From positions 124,001 through 188,000 of the forward strand of contig NZ_FNOH01000007.1 of assembly GCF_900106535.1 (NCBI RefSeq): a stretch of DNA of 64,000 nt, given 5' to 3'. The stretch is from Myxococcus xanthus (GTDB taxonomy: Bacteria > Myxococcota > Myxococcia > Myxococcales > Myxococcaceae). Below, one piece after another: positions 20,179 through 29,115 of this stretch. Every line of letters starts with the position of its first letter. Position 1 is the first letter of the stretch. The position numbers and the translations under genes were made by a program. The notes below the pieces were generated by a model. The model did not search any database. It was not told the origin of the DNA and saw only the letters and a program-made list of their open reading frames with translations.

Positions 20179-22307
20179 GTCGGCTGCTGATGGAGTCCCT
20201 GGGGTGGGCGCTGCTGCACTCGCTCTGGCAGGGCACGCTGGTGGCGCTGACGCTGGCGGTGGCACTCATCACGGTGGGGCGGCGCGCGGCGCATGCGCGT
20301 TACGCGCTGGCCTGTGGGGCGCTGGTGCTGGCGCTCGCGTTGCCGGTGGCCTCCGGGTGGAAGCACTTCCACGGCGCGCCCGCGCGAGTGGCGATGGACA
20401 CCTCCGTGCCGCGCGCGCAGTCCCTGACCTCTGCGCTGGGAACGCGGGGCCTGGAGGAGACGGTGACGCAGGCGGCGCGGCCCGCCTGGAGAGTGGCGCC
20501 CGTCGCGGCGTCGCCCGCATGGATTGACGCGGACATGGCCGAGGACGGCGCCGCGAACGGCTTCGAGAGCACGCTGCTGACGGGCCTCGGCTCTTTCCTG
20601 GTCATGGCCGGCCTGCTACTGCAACGCGCGCTGTCCCAGGTGGAAGCACACCTGCACTGGCTGGTGCTGGCGTGGGTGGCGGGCGTGGGCCTGTGCTCGG
20701 GGCGGATGGCGGCGGAGTGGATGAAGCTGCGCCGGCTGGCGGACCGGGCCCTGCCCGCGCCCGCGGCGTGGCAGGAGCGGCTGGACGCCCTGTCGCGACG
20801 CCTGGGCCTGCGCCGCGCGGTGCGGCTGCTCCAGTCCTCCGACGTGGACGTGCCCGCCGCGGTGGGCTGGCTGTCGCCCGTGGTGCTCCTGCCCGTGTCC
20901 ACCCTTGCGGGCCTTCCTGCCCGGCAGTTGGAGATGGTGCTGGCCCATGAGCTGGCCCACATCCGCCGTCATGACTTCGCGGTGAACCTGGCGCAGGTGC
21001 TGGTGGAGACGCTGCTCTTCTTCCACCCGGCGGTCCGCTGGATTTCCCACGTCATCCGCGTCGAACGGGAGCACTGCTGCGACGACGTCGCGGTGGCCGC
21101 CAGCGGCAACTCCGTCTCCTACGCCCGGGCGCTGACGGCGCTCGAGACGCTCCGCGTGCTGCCGGGAGCGCCAAGCCCCGCCATGTCCGCGCTGGGCGGC
21201 TCGTTGCCGGAGCGCGTCCGGCGGCTCATCACCCTGCCCACGTCGCGCTGCGCCTCACGCTGGGCGGCGGGCGCCTCCGTGCTCACCCTGGTCAGCAGCC
21301 TGGCCGTGGCCGCGCCGCTGACGTCGCTCCTGCTGGGGCAGACGGACGCCGCGCCGCAGCCAGGCGACGAGCCCGTCCTCATCCAGCCTCCGCCCATCCC
21401 GGCGCTCTCGCTCGCCCCGCCGGTGCCGCCCGCGCCCACACCCGTGCCACCGCCAGCGCCCCCGGCGCCTCCCGCTCCTCCGGCCAGTGTCGCGGCCGTG
21501 GCGGTCCAGTCAGCCCCGGGCCCCACCCCGCCACCTGCGCCTCCGGCGCGGAGCCTGGGTTCGCGCGCCCAGCGTGAGTCGGACCAGCAGACGCGGGTCG
21601 GCGCGGGGCAGCAGCTCTCCGTGGCGCAGCTCATCGCGCTCAAGAACGCGGGCATCACCCCGGAGCGCGTGCAGCAACTGACGGCCATGGGCTACACGCC
21701 GACCGTCTCCAACCTCGTGAGGATGAGCCACGCCGGCATCACCCCCGACTACATCCAGGACATGAACACGCGCTTCGGCCGGAAGCTGGAAGCGAAGGAA
21801 CTGACGCGCCTGCGGAACCTGGGCGTCACGCCCGAGTATGTCCAGTCCCTCAAGTCCGCGGGCTTCAACGTCGATGACCCGAAGGCCCTGTCCCACGCGC
21901 GCGCCGTGGGCGTGGACGAGGACTTCGTCCGTGGCATCAAGGATGCTGGGTACGCCGGCATGTCGCTGGAGGAGCTCGCCCACCTGCGCGCCGTGGGCGT
22001 GAGCCCCGAGTACATCCGGGAGATGAACAAGCACGGCCTGTCGAAGCTGAAGGCCCGGGAGCTGATGCAGCTTCGCGCCGTGGGCGTGGACCCGGGCTGG
22101 CTCGCCAGCATCCGCAAGGCGGGCGTGCAGACGATGGATACGAAGGTGCTCCAGCGGCTGCGCGCCACGGGCGTGGACGCCCACTTCCTGGGTGAGCTCC
22201 ACGACGCAGGCCTGAAGGACCTCTCCGTCGACGAACTGGTGCGGCTGCGCACCGGCGGCGTGGACGCGGACTTCATCCGGAAGATGCGCGGCACCGGCTC
22301 GAAGTAA
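20175..22307 (+). CDS. M56 (BlaR1-like) membrane metallopeptidase with C-terminal 29-residue repeats
   Basis: A 710-residue sensor peptidase. The N-terminal half has several membrane helices and the gluzincin site HELAH (HExxH, about residue 258) with the BlaR1-type downstream motif EREHCCDD, so zinc binding and proteolysis look intact. After a last membrane helix (about 357-383) comes a Pro/Ala linker (about 400-460), then about eight tandem repeats of 29 residues. Their pattern is L..LR..GV.P.YI..M...G...L...E, for example LRAVGVSPEYIREMNKHG. In BlaR1 this position carries a penicillin-binding sensor outside the membrane; here the repeats replace it. The gene overlaps blaI by four bases and is co-transcribed with it. 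Confidence 0.88.
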   Translation: MSRLLMESLGWALLHSLWQGTLVALTLAVALITVGRRAAHARYALACGALVLALALPVASGWKHFHGAPARVAMDTSVPRAQSLTSALGTRGLEETVTQAARPAWRVAPVAASPAWIDADMAEDGAANGFESTLLTGLGSFLVMAGLLLQRALSQVEAHLHWLVLAWVAGVGLCSGRMAAEWMKLRRLADRALPAPAAWQERLDALSRRLGLRRAVRLLQSSDVDVPAAVGWLSPVVLLPVSTLAGLPARQLEMVLAHELAHIRRHDFAVNLAQVLVETLLFFHPAVRWISHVIRVEREHCCDDVAVAASGNSVSYARALTALETLRVLPGAPSPAMSALGGSLPERVRRLITLPTSRCASRWAAGASVLTLVSSLAVAAPLTSLLLGQTDAAPQPGDEPVLIQPPPIPALSLAPPVPPAPTPVPPPAPPAPPAPPASVAAVAVQSAPGPTPPPAPPARSLGSRAQRESDQQTRVGAGQQLSVAQLIALKNAGITPERVQQLTAMGYTPTVSNLVRMSHAGITPDYIQDMNTRFGRKLEAKELTRLRNLGVTPEYVQSLKSAGFNVDDPKALSHARAVGVDEDFVRGIKDAGYAGMSLEELAHLRAVGVSPEYIREMNKHGLSKLKARELMQLRAVGVDPGWLASIRKAGVQTMDTKVLQRLRATGVDAHFLGELHDAGLKDLSVDELVRLRTGGVDADFIRKMRGTGSK

Positions 22308-22419
22308 GCCGTCCGTCCCGCGCCCCATCACCCAACACGTCTCGATTGCCCCACCCCGCTCGGCGCACGTCCCATCCGACGCGCGCCGCACGGGAGGGGT
22401 CTACCCGAAGGAGCCCACC

Positions 22420-23397
22420 ATGCGTCTCACGTCGTCACGCCTGTCCCTCGTGGCCCTGTTGTTGATGGCCACCTCCGCCGTCGCGGCCTCTTCCACCTTC
22501 GAGCCTCGCGGCACCTGGTCGGCCTCGCCCAAGAGCAGCGACCCATCTACCCTGAACCTCCAGCTCCGCCAGGGCCCGCACCGCAACATGGGCTTCACGG
22601 AACCCCTGGCGTCCTTCCAGGGACTGTCCACCACGGGCGGCGCCACCACCTTCACCCTGCCGCGCGAGGCCGGTACCTTCCACTTCGAAGGCCAGTTCCA
22701 GGACAGCCAGGGAGCGGGCCACTTCCGCTTCGATGCCAGCAGCGACTTCCTCAAGAAGCTGGCCACGCTGGGCTACTCGGACATCACGCCCGAGGTGCAG
22801 TTCCAGTTGGCGGCGACCAACGTCACGACCGCCCGCATCCAGGGGCTGGCCGCGCTGGGCTACAAGCAGCTCAGCACGGAGGAACTCATCCAGGCGGGCA
22901 TCTTCGACGTGACACCCGAGTACGTGCGCGGCCTGTCCGACGCGGGCTACCCCGGGCTGTCGTTCAAGGAACTGGTCGAGAGCCGCATCCACCGCGTCAC
23001 GCCCCAGCGCGTGAAGGAGTTCTCCGGCGTCGGCTTCGCGAAGCTGCCCTGGAATCAACTGACGGCCATGAGCATCCACGGCGTCACGCCCGACTTCGTG
23101 AAGCAGATGCGCGAGCTGGGCTTCCAGGGCACGGACGCGGATGACGTCATCGCCTTCCGCATCCACCGCGTCACGCCCGACTTCGTGAAGCAGATGCGCG
23201 AGCTGGGCTTCAAGGACCTCACCCAGGACCAGATTCTGGCCTTCCGCATCCACGGCGTCACGCCCGACTTCGTGAAGCAGATGCGCGAGGCGGGCTACCC
23301 CAACGTCACTCCGGACGAGCTGGTGACCCTGCGCATCCACGGCATCGACCGCATCTTCATTCGCGACATGTCGGGGACGGCGCCGAAGAAGAAGTGA
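22420..23397 (+). CDS. Secreted protein made of the same 29-residue repeats as the M56 peptidase
   Basis: A 325-residue protein with a Sec signal peptide (cleavage near SAVAA-SS, about residue 24). The N-terminal part (25-105) is beta-rich (TTFTLPREAGTFHFEGQF). From about residue 110 to 318 run about seven repeats with the pattern GVTPDFVKQMRELGF. The start at 22420 has AAGGAG upstream. The repeats match those of the preceding peptidase in length, key Gly-Val-(Thr)-Pro and helix pattern, which argues that the two proteins meet outside the cytoplasmic membrane. It lies 112 bases after that gene in the same direction. I know of no assigned function. Confidence 0.75.
   Translation: MRLTSSRLSLVALLLMATSAVAASSTFEPRGTWSASPKSSDPSTLNLQLRQGPHRNMGFTEPLASFQGLSTTGGATTFTLPREAGTFHFEGQFQDSQGAGHFRFDASSDFLKKLATLGYSDITPEVQFQLAATNVTTARIQGLAALGYKQLSTEELIQAGIFDVTPEYVRGLSDAGYPGLSFKELVESRIHRVTPQRVKEFSGVGFAKLPWNQLTAMSIHGVTPDFVKQMRELGFQGTDADDVIAFRIHRVTPDFVKQMRELGFKDLTQDQILAFRIHGVTPDFVKQMREAGYPNVTPDELVTLRIHGIDRIFIRDMSGTAPKKK
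23073..23297 (+). repeat. Three near-identical 87-base units within the secreted repeat gene
   Basis: Units begin at 23073, 23160 and 23247, spaced exactly 87 bases (29 codons). Their first about 45 bases are nearly identical, with an identical core CGTCACGCCCGACTTCGTGA continuing into the next codons, while the second half of each unit varies. This indicates recent duplication or gene conversion inside the gene. Confidence 0.85.
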
Positions 23398-23509
23398 CGC
23401 CGGGCGCGGTCAACGTCCGCCGGTGAACGGCCGGCCCCGCTACCGGGATGCACGGAGCGCCACCCGGCCACATCTTCCCCGCGGGACGGTGGTGGTGGGG
23501 AGGGTCGGA

Positions 23510-23941
23510 ATGTCGCTGCTTCGAACCGCTTGTGCCGGGATGCTCTTCCTGGCTGCGTGTGCATCAACCAACAAGTCCGCGGCGCCTGAGCCCCGCGCCA
23601 CGGCGCCGCGAGTCGAGGGGGTGGAGTACGGCTTCCACCCCCAGGACCCGGTCCGCGTCGGCTGGGGTGACCGGGGGATGATGGCCTTCCTGGAGCTGCT
23701 GCGAGGCCCCCAGGGCCAGCGCATCGCCTGGCGCCGCGTGGGCCCCTGCTGCGGCACCGGCGCGCCCACCGAGCTGGAGGTCTTCGAGGTGACGTACGAC
23801 GGGCTCGCCGCTCCGGTGAGCCTCTACCTGGACCCGAACACCGCGGGCGCCGTGCACGCGCCCAACGGCTTCAACCTCCAGGGGCTCGCCTCCCGCTCGC
23901 AGGTGGAGCAGGAGGAGACGCCCCGGGTCATCGAGCTGTAG
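23510..23941 (+). CDS. Small lipoprotein, paralogue of the gene at 38.7 kb
   Basis: A 143-residue predicted lipoprotein with lipobox L-A-A-C. The start at 23510 follows GGGGAGGG. The mature part holds DPVRVGWGD, LLRGPQGQRIAW, GPCCGTG and VTYDGLAAPVSLYLD. The product of 38716-39150 has the same blocks in the same order (DPIHVGGG, HLRGPEGQKIRY, GSCCAFE, VTYDGLEEPVMLYLN), so the two are paralogues. Small proteins with this pattern occur in several Gram-negative phyla and are sometimes labelled, without support, as a KDO-8-P synthase. The two adjacent cysteines are conserved in both copies. No function is known to me. Confidence 0.75.
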   Translation: MSLLRTACAGMLFLAACASTNKSAAPEPRATAPRVEGVEYGFHPQDPVRVGWGDRGMMAFLELLRGPQGQRIAWRRVGPCCGTGAPTELEVFEVTYDGLAAPVSLYLDPNTAGAVHAPNGFNLQGLASRSQVEQEETPRVIEL

Positions 23942-23949
23942 TCCGCGGC

Positions 23950-25731
23950 TCACTCCAGCGACGGCGCCGTGTCGCCCGGCAGGAACACCTCCCGCGCGAG
24001 CGACACCGGCAGCCCGATTTGGAGGAGCCGGTCGTGAAAGTCCTTCAGCACCAGCGTCTTCCCGCGCGACTCCAGGTGGCGGCGGTAGTCGTCGCGCAGC
24101 TTGAAAATCTGCATGCGCCCCACGGCGTAATACAGGTACGTGGGGTCGAGCGTGCCGCGCTCCACCTCGCGCAGTGCGGGGAAGGGCTCGAAGTACGCAA
24201 TCTCCGCGTACCGCTTCGCTACCGCCTCCACGGGCTCTCCGTACACATGCAGCGCCAGCGCCGCATACCAGCGCGCGTGCCGCTGGAGCGCGCGGCGGAG
24301 CTGTCCCAGCCGCACGGCCGGGTCACCATTGCCCAGGCCCTCATCCACCATCATCTGCTCGGAGTAGTGCGCCCAGCCCTCCACCAGTGACGCGGGGGTG
24401 AAGACCTTACGCACGTCCGTGGGAATCCGCGCGCCGTAGAGCAACTGCACGAAGTGGCCGGGCATGGCCTCGTGGACGGTGATGCCCAGCAGGCCCGCGC
24501 GGTTGAAGTACGTCAGGTGCTGGGCCTTCTGCTCGGGCGTCCAGCCGGGCTCCACGTTGGTGATGTTGTAGAAGGCCTCGGTGGCCTTCGTCTCGAAGGG
24601 GCCGGGGGTGTCCATGGACGCGAAGCCCAGCCGCGCATAGGGCGGCGTCTCCCGCACCACGGGCAGCCGGTCCGACGGTAGCGTGAGGATGTTCCGCTCG
24701 CGCACGAAGCGCTGCAGCTCCACCAACTGCGCCCGCGCCGACGCCACCAGCTCCTCCGCCTTCGGGTGGTCCTTCACCAGCTCCGCCATCACCTGCTCGG
24801 GCGTCTTGGTGGCGTCCAACCGGGCGGCCTCGCGCGCCACCCAGGCCTTGTAGTCGCGAATGGCGCGCTCGTTGATGTCGCGCAGCGCGTCCGCGTCCAG
24901 CGTGACGTGCTCCTCCAGCGCCAGCTTCTTCTCGAAGCGCTCGCGGCCCAGGCGGAAGTCGCCGTCCGCCTTGGGCAGCAGCTCACGCTCCAGCCACACC
25001 GCGAAGGCCTCCATCTGCCGCGCGGCCTCCTCACGCGCGGCGGAGAAGGCGGCGCGCTCGCTCAACGGCACCTGGGCATACCCCTGCGCCGCCAGGGCCC
25101 GGGGCAGGTCCGTGCGCAGGTACGCCGCGGTGCCGCGCGCGTCGCGCAGCGCGTACTCCGCCCACAGCTTTGGCACGCCGCTCAGGTTGAACTGCGCCGC
25201 GTCGAGCACGCCAGGGATGCGCGCCATCCGGGAGCGCATGGCGCGCATGCGCTCGGCCACGGGGGCGAACTCGCGTGACGACAGGCCGTCCAATCCGCTG
25301 GAGATGATGCCCACGTAGAAGCCCGGGTCGCGCTCCCAGGGGCGCACCTCCTCCAGCTCCAGCAGGTCGGCGCGCATCGCGTTCTCCAGCACGCGCACGT
25401 CCACGGCAGCGTCTCCCGACAGGCCACCGCGCGCCACCACCTGCTCCAGGCGCGTCAGCCAACCGCGCAGCGCCTCCGCCTTGCGCTTCAGCGCGCCCGA
25501 AGAGACGTCCGGCAGGTGGGCGTCATGCATGTGATAGCCGAGCCGCGTGGCCCGGGTGGGATGCGCCGCCGCATACCAATCCAGGTACTCGCGCGCGAGG
25601 ACGACATAGTCGGCATCCGCGGCGGAGACTGAAGCGGTGGGCATGGCCGTGGAAGACTCCGGCCCAGCCCCCGAGCGCGAAGCGCAAGCGGAGACACAGG
25701 CCAACAGGACGAATGCGGAGCGAATGCGCAT
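23950..25731 (-). CDS. DUF885 family putative zinc metallohydrolase, lipoprotein
   Basis: A 593-residue protein. The start at 25731 gives MRIRSAFVLLACVSACASRSG, a signal peptide with lipobox, followed by a Ser/Ala linker. The family marker HEAMPGHFVQ, an HExxGH-type zinc site, lies near residue 425, with a downstream EGWAHYSEQMM motif whose Glu is the likely third ligand. DUF885 proteins resemble metallopeptidases of the carboxypeptidase Taq/M2 type. Length is normal for the family. It should act in the periplasm or at the cell surface. It is convergent with the small lipoprotein gene (eight bases between stops) and divergent from the ELWxxDGT gene. Confidence 0.85.
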   Translation of the reverse strand: MRIRSAFVLLACVSACASRSGAGPESSTAMPTASVSAADADYVVLAREYLDWYAAAHPTRATRLGYHMHDAHLPDVSSGALKRKAEALRGWLTRLEQVVARGGLSGDAAVDVRVLENAMRADLLELEEVRPWERDPGFYVGIISSGLDGLSSREFAPVAERMRAMRSRMARIPGVLDAAQFNLSGVPKLWAEYALRDARGTAAYLRTDLPRALAAQGYAQVPLSERAAFSAAREEAARQMEAFAVWLERELLPKADGDFRLGRERFEKKLALEEHVTLDADALRDINERAIRDYKAWVAREAARLDATKTPEQVMAELVKDHPKAEELVASARAQLVELQRFVRERNILTLPSDRLPVVRETPPYARLGFASMDTPGPFETKATEAFYNITNVEPGWTPEQKAQHLTYFNRAGLLGITVHEAMPGHFVQLLYGARIPTDVRKVFTPASLVEGWAHYSEQMMVDEGLGNGDPAVRLGQLRRALQRHARWYAALALHVYGEPVEAVAKRYAEIAYFEPFPALREVERGTLDPTYLYYAVGRMQIFKLRDDYRRHLESRGKTLVLKDFHDRLLQIGLPVSLAREVFLPGDTAPSLE

Positions 25732-25988
25732 GGCGCGTCGAGTCTCGTAATGGGACGGCGGTTCGAAAAGCGGGAAGCGCACTCTGGATGCTTCTTCGTC
25801 GAACAGCGCTCGCCCGGGTTGTCGGCTGAAGGTCCCCGGTCTCGTACGCCGAGGCGCCCGCGGAGGGCGACTGTCACGCAATGACAGCCCTGGACCGACT
25901 CGCGGACGGCTTGGGTTTCGTCACATCCCGGCCAGATTGCGCGACCGCGGCACCCCACCGCAGCCAGCCACCGCAACAAGGAGTGAGT

Positions 25989-27503
25989 ATGCGTCTTCGC
26001 GCACAAAGCCTTCCTTTGCTGTTGTCCGCCGTTTCAGGCATCGCCACCCTCGGATGCGGCATCGAAGCACCCTACCCGGTTCGCCTGGAGCACGGGGAGG
26101 TGGAAGCCGCCGCCAGCCGTGAAGACACCGCGCGCCTGGGTGCGGCCTCCGGCTGGGACCTGTGCGACACGACGGCCCGGCTCGTGCGGGACATCATCCC
26201 GGGCGCGGGGCACTCCCATCCGCAGGACCTCACCCACGGCAACGAGGTCCTCCTCTTCTCCGCCACGGATGGCGTGGGGGGCCGTGAGCCCTGGCTGAGT
26301 TCGGGCGTGGCTCCGGGTACGCATCCGCTACTGGACGTGTACTCAGGAGGCCCGGGCTCGGACGCGGGCCCCTTCCTCCAGTGCGGGACGACGACGTACT
26401 TCGCGGCGAATGATGGAGTGCATGGCCGCGAACTCTGGAAGACGGATGGCAGCACCGAAGGCACGGAGCTGGTGAAGGACATCTCGCCGGGAGGGCTGGG
26501 CTCGGACCCGGAGCACCTGACCTTCTACGACGGCGTGCTGTACTTCACGGCGAATGATGGTGTGCATGGCCGCGAGCTGTGGCGCAGCGACGGCACGGAG
26601 GAGGGAACCTTCCTCTTGCGTGACTTCAGCACGGAGGGAAACCTGGTCTCCAGCCACTTCGAGCTGGTGGCGGGGACGAACGCCCTCTACATCAAGGTGA
26701 ACATCTTCTCACCGACCGACCGCCAGTCGAGCCGGGTGCAACTGTACCGGACCGATGGCGCCAGCTTCGTGCGGCTGGTGGATGGGTCGGAAGAAAACAT
26801 GCTGGGCGACCTGACGCCGGTGGGGGACAAGCTGTTCTTCACCTGGAACTTCGATGCGCCGCAGACGCGGCTCTACGTCACCAACGGCACGTCGAGCTGG
26901 GCGCGTTACGTATACACGTTCATCGGCGCCCCCCTGGGGATGGTCGCTTACAAGAACAAGCTCTTCCTGAGCGCGGCGACTGGAGCCGGGGGGGTGGACT
27001 TCGAGCTGTGGCGCAGCGACGGAACGACATCCGGCACGATGCGGGTGAAGGACATCTACCCAGGCAGGGTGCCGTCGCAGCCGACGAACCTCACGGTGGT
27101 GAAGGACCGGCTCTTCTTCGTCGCGGATGACGGGGTGCACGGCCGCGAGCTGTGGAGCAGCGACGGGACGAGCGCGGGGACGCGGCTGCACGCCGACATC
27201 GCCGTGGGCGCTCTGGGCTCGGAGCCCGCGGAGCTGACGGCCGTGGAGGAGTACCTCTTCTTCAGCGCCCACACGGAGGCCGGAGGCCGGGAGGCGTGGG
27301 TGAGCGACACCCGCGAGCCGGGGGTGTTCGAGGTGCAGGGCATCGCGCCGGGGTCCATGCACTCGGACCCGAGCAACTTCGTTCGCTCGGGGTGGGACCT
27401 CTACTTCGTCGCCAGCGACAGCACCGACTACGGCCGCGAACTGCGCGCGCTGCGCATCCGGCCGGCGGGCATGTGTGACATGAGCGGCAACGACGGGCTC
27501 TGA
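25989..27503 (+). CDS. ELWxxDGT-repeat lipoprotein
   Basis: A 504-residue protein with a signal peptide ending in a lipobox (SGIATLGC). The body consists of about seven repeats of 45-60 residues carrying variants of the ELWxxDGTxxGT motif: RELWKTDGSTEGT, RELWRSDGTEEGT, FELWRSDGTTSGT, RELWSSDGTSAGT. Between them recur LYFTANDGVHG-like blocks. This repeat family probably forms a beta-propeller-like surface structure and is common in myxobacteria; the role is unknown, with adhesion or ligand binding most often suggested. The start is the ATG at 25989 following AAGGAG-like purines; the open frame before it lies in the divergent promoter region. Confidence 0.85.
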   Translation: MRLRAQSLPLLLSAVSGIATLGCGIEAPYPVRLEHGEVEAAASREDTARLGAASGWDLCDTTARLVRDIIPGAGHSHPQDLTHGNEVLLFSATDGVGGREPWLSSGVAPGTHPLLDVYSGGPGSDAGPFLQCGTTTYFAANDGVHGRELWKTDGSTEGTELVKDISPGGLGSDPEHLTFYDGVLYFTANDGVHGRELWRSDGTEEGTFLLRDFSTEGNLVSSHFELVAGTNALYIKVNIFSPTDRQSSRVQLYRTDGASFVRLVDGSEENMLGDLTPVGDKLFFTWNFDAPQTRLYVTNGTSSWARYVYTFIGAPLGMVAYKNKLFLSAATGAGGVDFELWRSDGTTSGTMRVKDIYPGRVPSQPTNLTVVKDRLFFVADDGVHGRELWSSDGTSAGTRLHADIAVGALGSEPAELTAVEEYLFFSAHTEAGGREAWVSDTREPGVFEVQGIAPGSMHSDPSNFVRSGWDLYFVASDSTDYGRELRALRIRPAGMCDMSGNDGL

Positions 27504-27599
27504 GCGGCAGGCGCCAGGTCCCTTCTTCAAATCCAGGCCCGCTCCGAGAAAGCCACGGCACTGGACATTGCCCCCGGCGGCCCACTACGTGCGCCGGGC

Positions 27600-28319
27600 A
27601 TGAGCATGAACTGTCCGCACCGGTCCGCCTGGACGGAGCGCACCTCCGGCTGGCGGCGATGGGACCGGGAAACGGGCAGGATTGCCGGTGGGGCAGTGCT
27701 GGCGCTGGCACTGAGCTGCTCCAGCAATCTGCGGCACTCTCAGGAGACCGAGTCCTACGGGTTCATGAGCATCGACTCTGGCTATGTCTGGGCCAGGGGT
27801 CCGTGGCCCGAAGTCCAGGCTTCGAGCGACCCGGACGAGGTCATCGACCAGCTCTGTCCGGCCATCATGCGTCTGGACAGGGCCACCGCCAGGGACTTCG
27901 GACAGGAGTACTGCGGCGTCATCTACTCGCGGGGGGATGGCATCTACCGCACCACGCATCCCTCACCGCTGGGAGAGCCTCAGTTGCGCGGTGAGACGAA
28001 GCAGAAGTCCTGCTTCCCGGTCCGCCGCGTCGTCGACCCAGAGGCCCGGGTCACACCGATTCTCGCAGACTTCCACAGCCACCCCTGGTTCCCCTCGCCG
28101 CTGTCCCAACAGGACAAGATGGCGGCCAACCAGCTCTACTTCTTGAAGATCCAGTTTGATTCGGCCTGCCAGATCCAGAAGATCATCCCCTACCTGGACA
28201 GGCCCGATGCGCCCGGCGAGGTCTACTCCCGGCGAGGGAAACGCTGGGTCCTCATTGGAATCATCAAGCCGAGCAACAAGGCCGCAGGCATCGTGACCCC
28301 CGTTGGCGGGCTGGACTGA
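27600..28319 (+). CDS. Predicted lipoprotein with a complete JAMM (JAB1/MPN) metalloprotease motif
   Basis: A 239-residue protein. A hydrophobic stretch (GGAVLALALSC) ends in a lipobox cysteine at residue 40, after an unusually long polar leader. The C-terminal domain carries FHSHPWFPSPLSQQD, which fits the JAMM consensus H-x-H-x10-D exactly (His159, His161, Asp172), with a candidate upstream Glu103 in GQEYCGVIY. Such domains are zinc isopeptidases or deconjugases, normally cytoplasmic; a lipidated extracytoplasmic form is unusual. The gene is followed after 12 bases by a second lipoprotein gene and forms an operon with it. A start further in is possible, because 30 residues precede the hydrophobic core. 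Confidence 0.75.
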   Translation: MSMNCPHRSAWTERTSGWRRWDRETGRIAGGAVLALALSCSSNLRHSQETESYGFMSIDSGYVWARGPWPEVQASSDPDEVIDQLCPAIMRLDRATARDFGQEYCGVIYSRGDGIYRTTHPSPLGEPQLRGETKQKSCFPVRRVVDPEARVTPILADFHSHPWFPSPLSQQDKMAANQLYFLKIQFDSACQIQKIIPYLDRPDAPGEVYSRRGKRWVLIGIIKPSNKAAGIVTPVGGLD

Positions 28320-28331
28320 GCAGGAGACTTC

Positions 28332-28751
28332 ATGACCCGGTGGCTGCCGTTCCTCGTCCTGGCACTTCCCGCATGCGCGCTCTTCCAGCGCCCGCCACGC
28401 CCTGTCCACGCGCCACCGGAAGAAGCTGCTCGTTTCGAATTTCCCCCCACGGGCATTCCCGAAGAAGGGCTGCGCAGCATTCCAGGAGACATGGCGCGAG
28501 CCATCCAGCTCGCCATGGAGGACTTCTATCCCTGGGACAAGAAGGCGCCGACCCCGTCTCACCCCGGCAGGGAGTGCCTGTACCGGCGCGAGTCGTACGA
28601 CGTCTACGCGGCCCCCTACCAGGAGGGCGTCGTCCTGGTCGGCATCGTCCTGTCGCCCCAGGCCTGCGGCGCCCAGGCGGTCCCCAACGACATGGGCGCG
28701 CTCTATGCCGTCGACACGCGAGGTTGGCGCATCCTCGCCGTGCAACACTAA
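28332..28751 (+). CDS. Small lipoprotein paired with the JAMM protein
   Basis: A 139-residue predicted lipoprotein. MTRWLPFLVLALPAC is a short signal peptide ending in a lipobox (L-P-A-C, Cys15), followed by a Pro-rich linker and a compact domain. That domain holds ECLYRRESYDVYA, VVLVGIVLSPQACGA and a tail GALYAVDTRGWRILAV. A further two cysteines could form a disulfide. There is an AGGAGA ribosome site. No family is recognised. Being 12 bases after the JAMM gene, it is probably its partner: a substrate, inhibitor or co-factor. Confidence 0.7.
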   Translation: MTRWLPFLVLALPACALFQRPPRPVHAPPEEAARFEFPPTGIPEEGLRSIPGDMARAIQLAMEDFYPWDKKAPTPSHPGRECLYRRESYDVYAAPYQEGVVLVGIVLSPQACGAQAVPNDMGALYAVDTRGWRILAVQH

Positions 28752-29115
28752 ACGCCTGCCCGCCCTCGGCGCAGCCGGCCCCAGGGGCAACCGGGACGGC
28801 GTTGGCCCCCTTCCCTTCCTGGCGCCGGGTGCCCACATCGGAGAACTGTCGAGTGGCAGGGGGCACCAGGAGCCGGCTGGTGTCCCCTTTTTTCGTGCTC
28901 CCAGAGCGGCCGTCCGTCCTTCGAATTGTACGCCTCCGTGCATTTCTCCCCGCCTCCAGCGTCGTCTTGGGCAGAACTGTCATGCTGCTGTCCCGCTGCG
29001 GGCTGGCGCGTCTGACGCGTGCGGACGAGCCTGGGCTGGGCTAAGCGTCTGCCTGCCCGTCGGGTACCGCACAGGCCGGCGCCTGCGGCCCGCTCGCTGG
29101 AGGAGGTTTCAAGCG
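28752..29115. other. Intergenic region, 364 bases, before the AsmA gene
   Basis: It contains the terminator at 28859-28893. The rest must hold the promoter of the AsmA-family gene, whose frame is artificially open back to 28705. No operator or RNA element is recognisable; GC is similar to the surroundings. Confidence 0.4.
28859..28893 (+). terminator. Strong Rho-independent terminator after the JAMM/lipoprotein operon
   Basis: GGGGGCACCAG (28859-28869) pairs with CTGGTGTCCCC (28877-28887) over eleven positions with one G-U pair, with a seven-base loop and six T residues directly after. It lies 108 bases past the stop at 28751. Confidence 0.9.

Noticed and set aside
28705-29115. Upstream extension of the AsmA frame
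   Set aside because: It crosses a strong terminator (28859-28893) and the translation is not protein-like; the GGAGGAGG site and membrane anchor at 29116 mark the true start.
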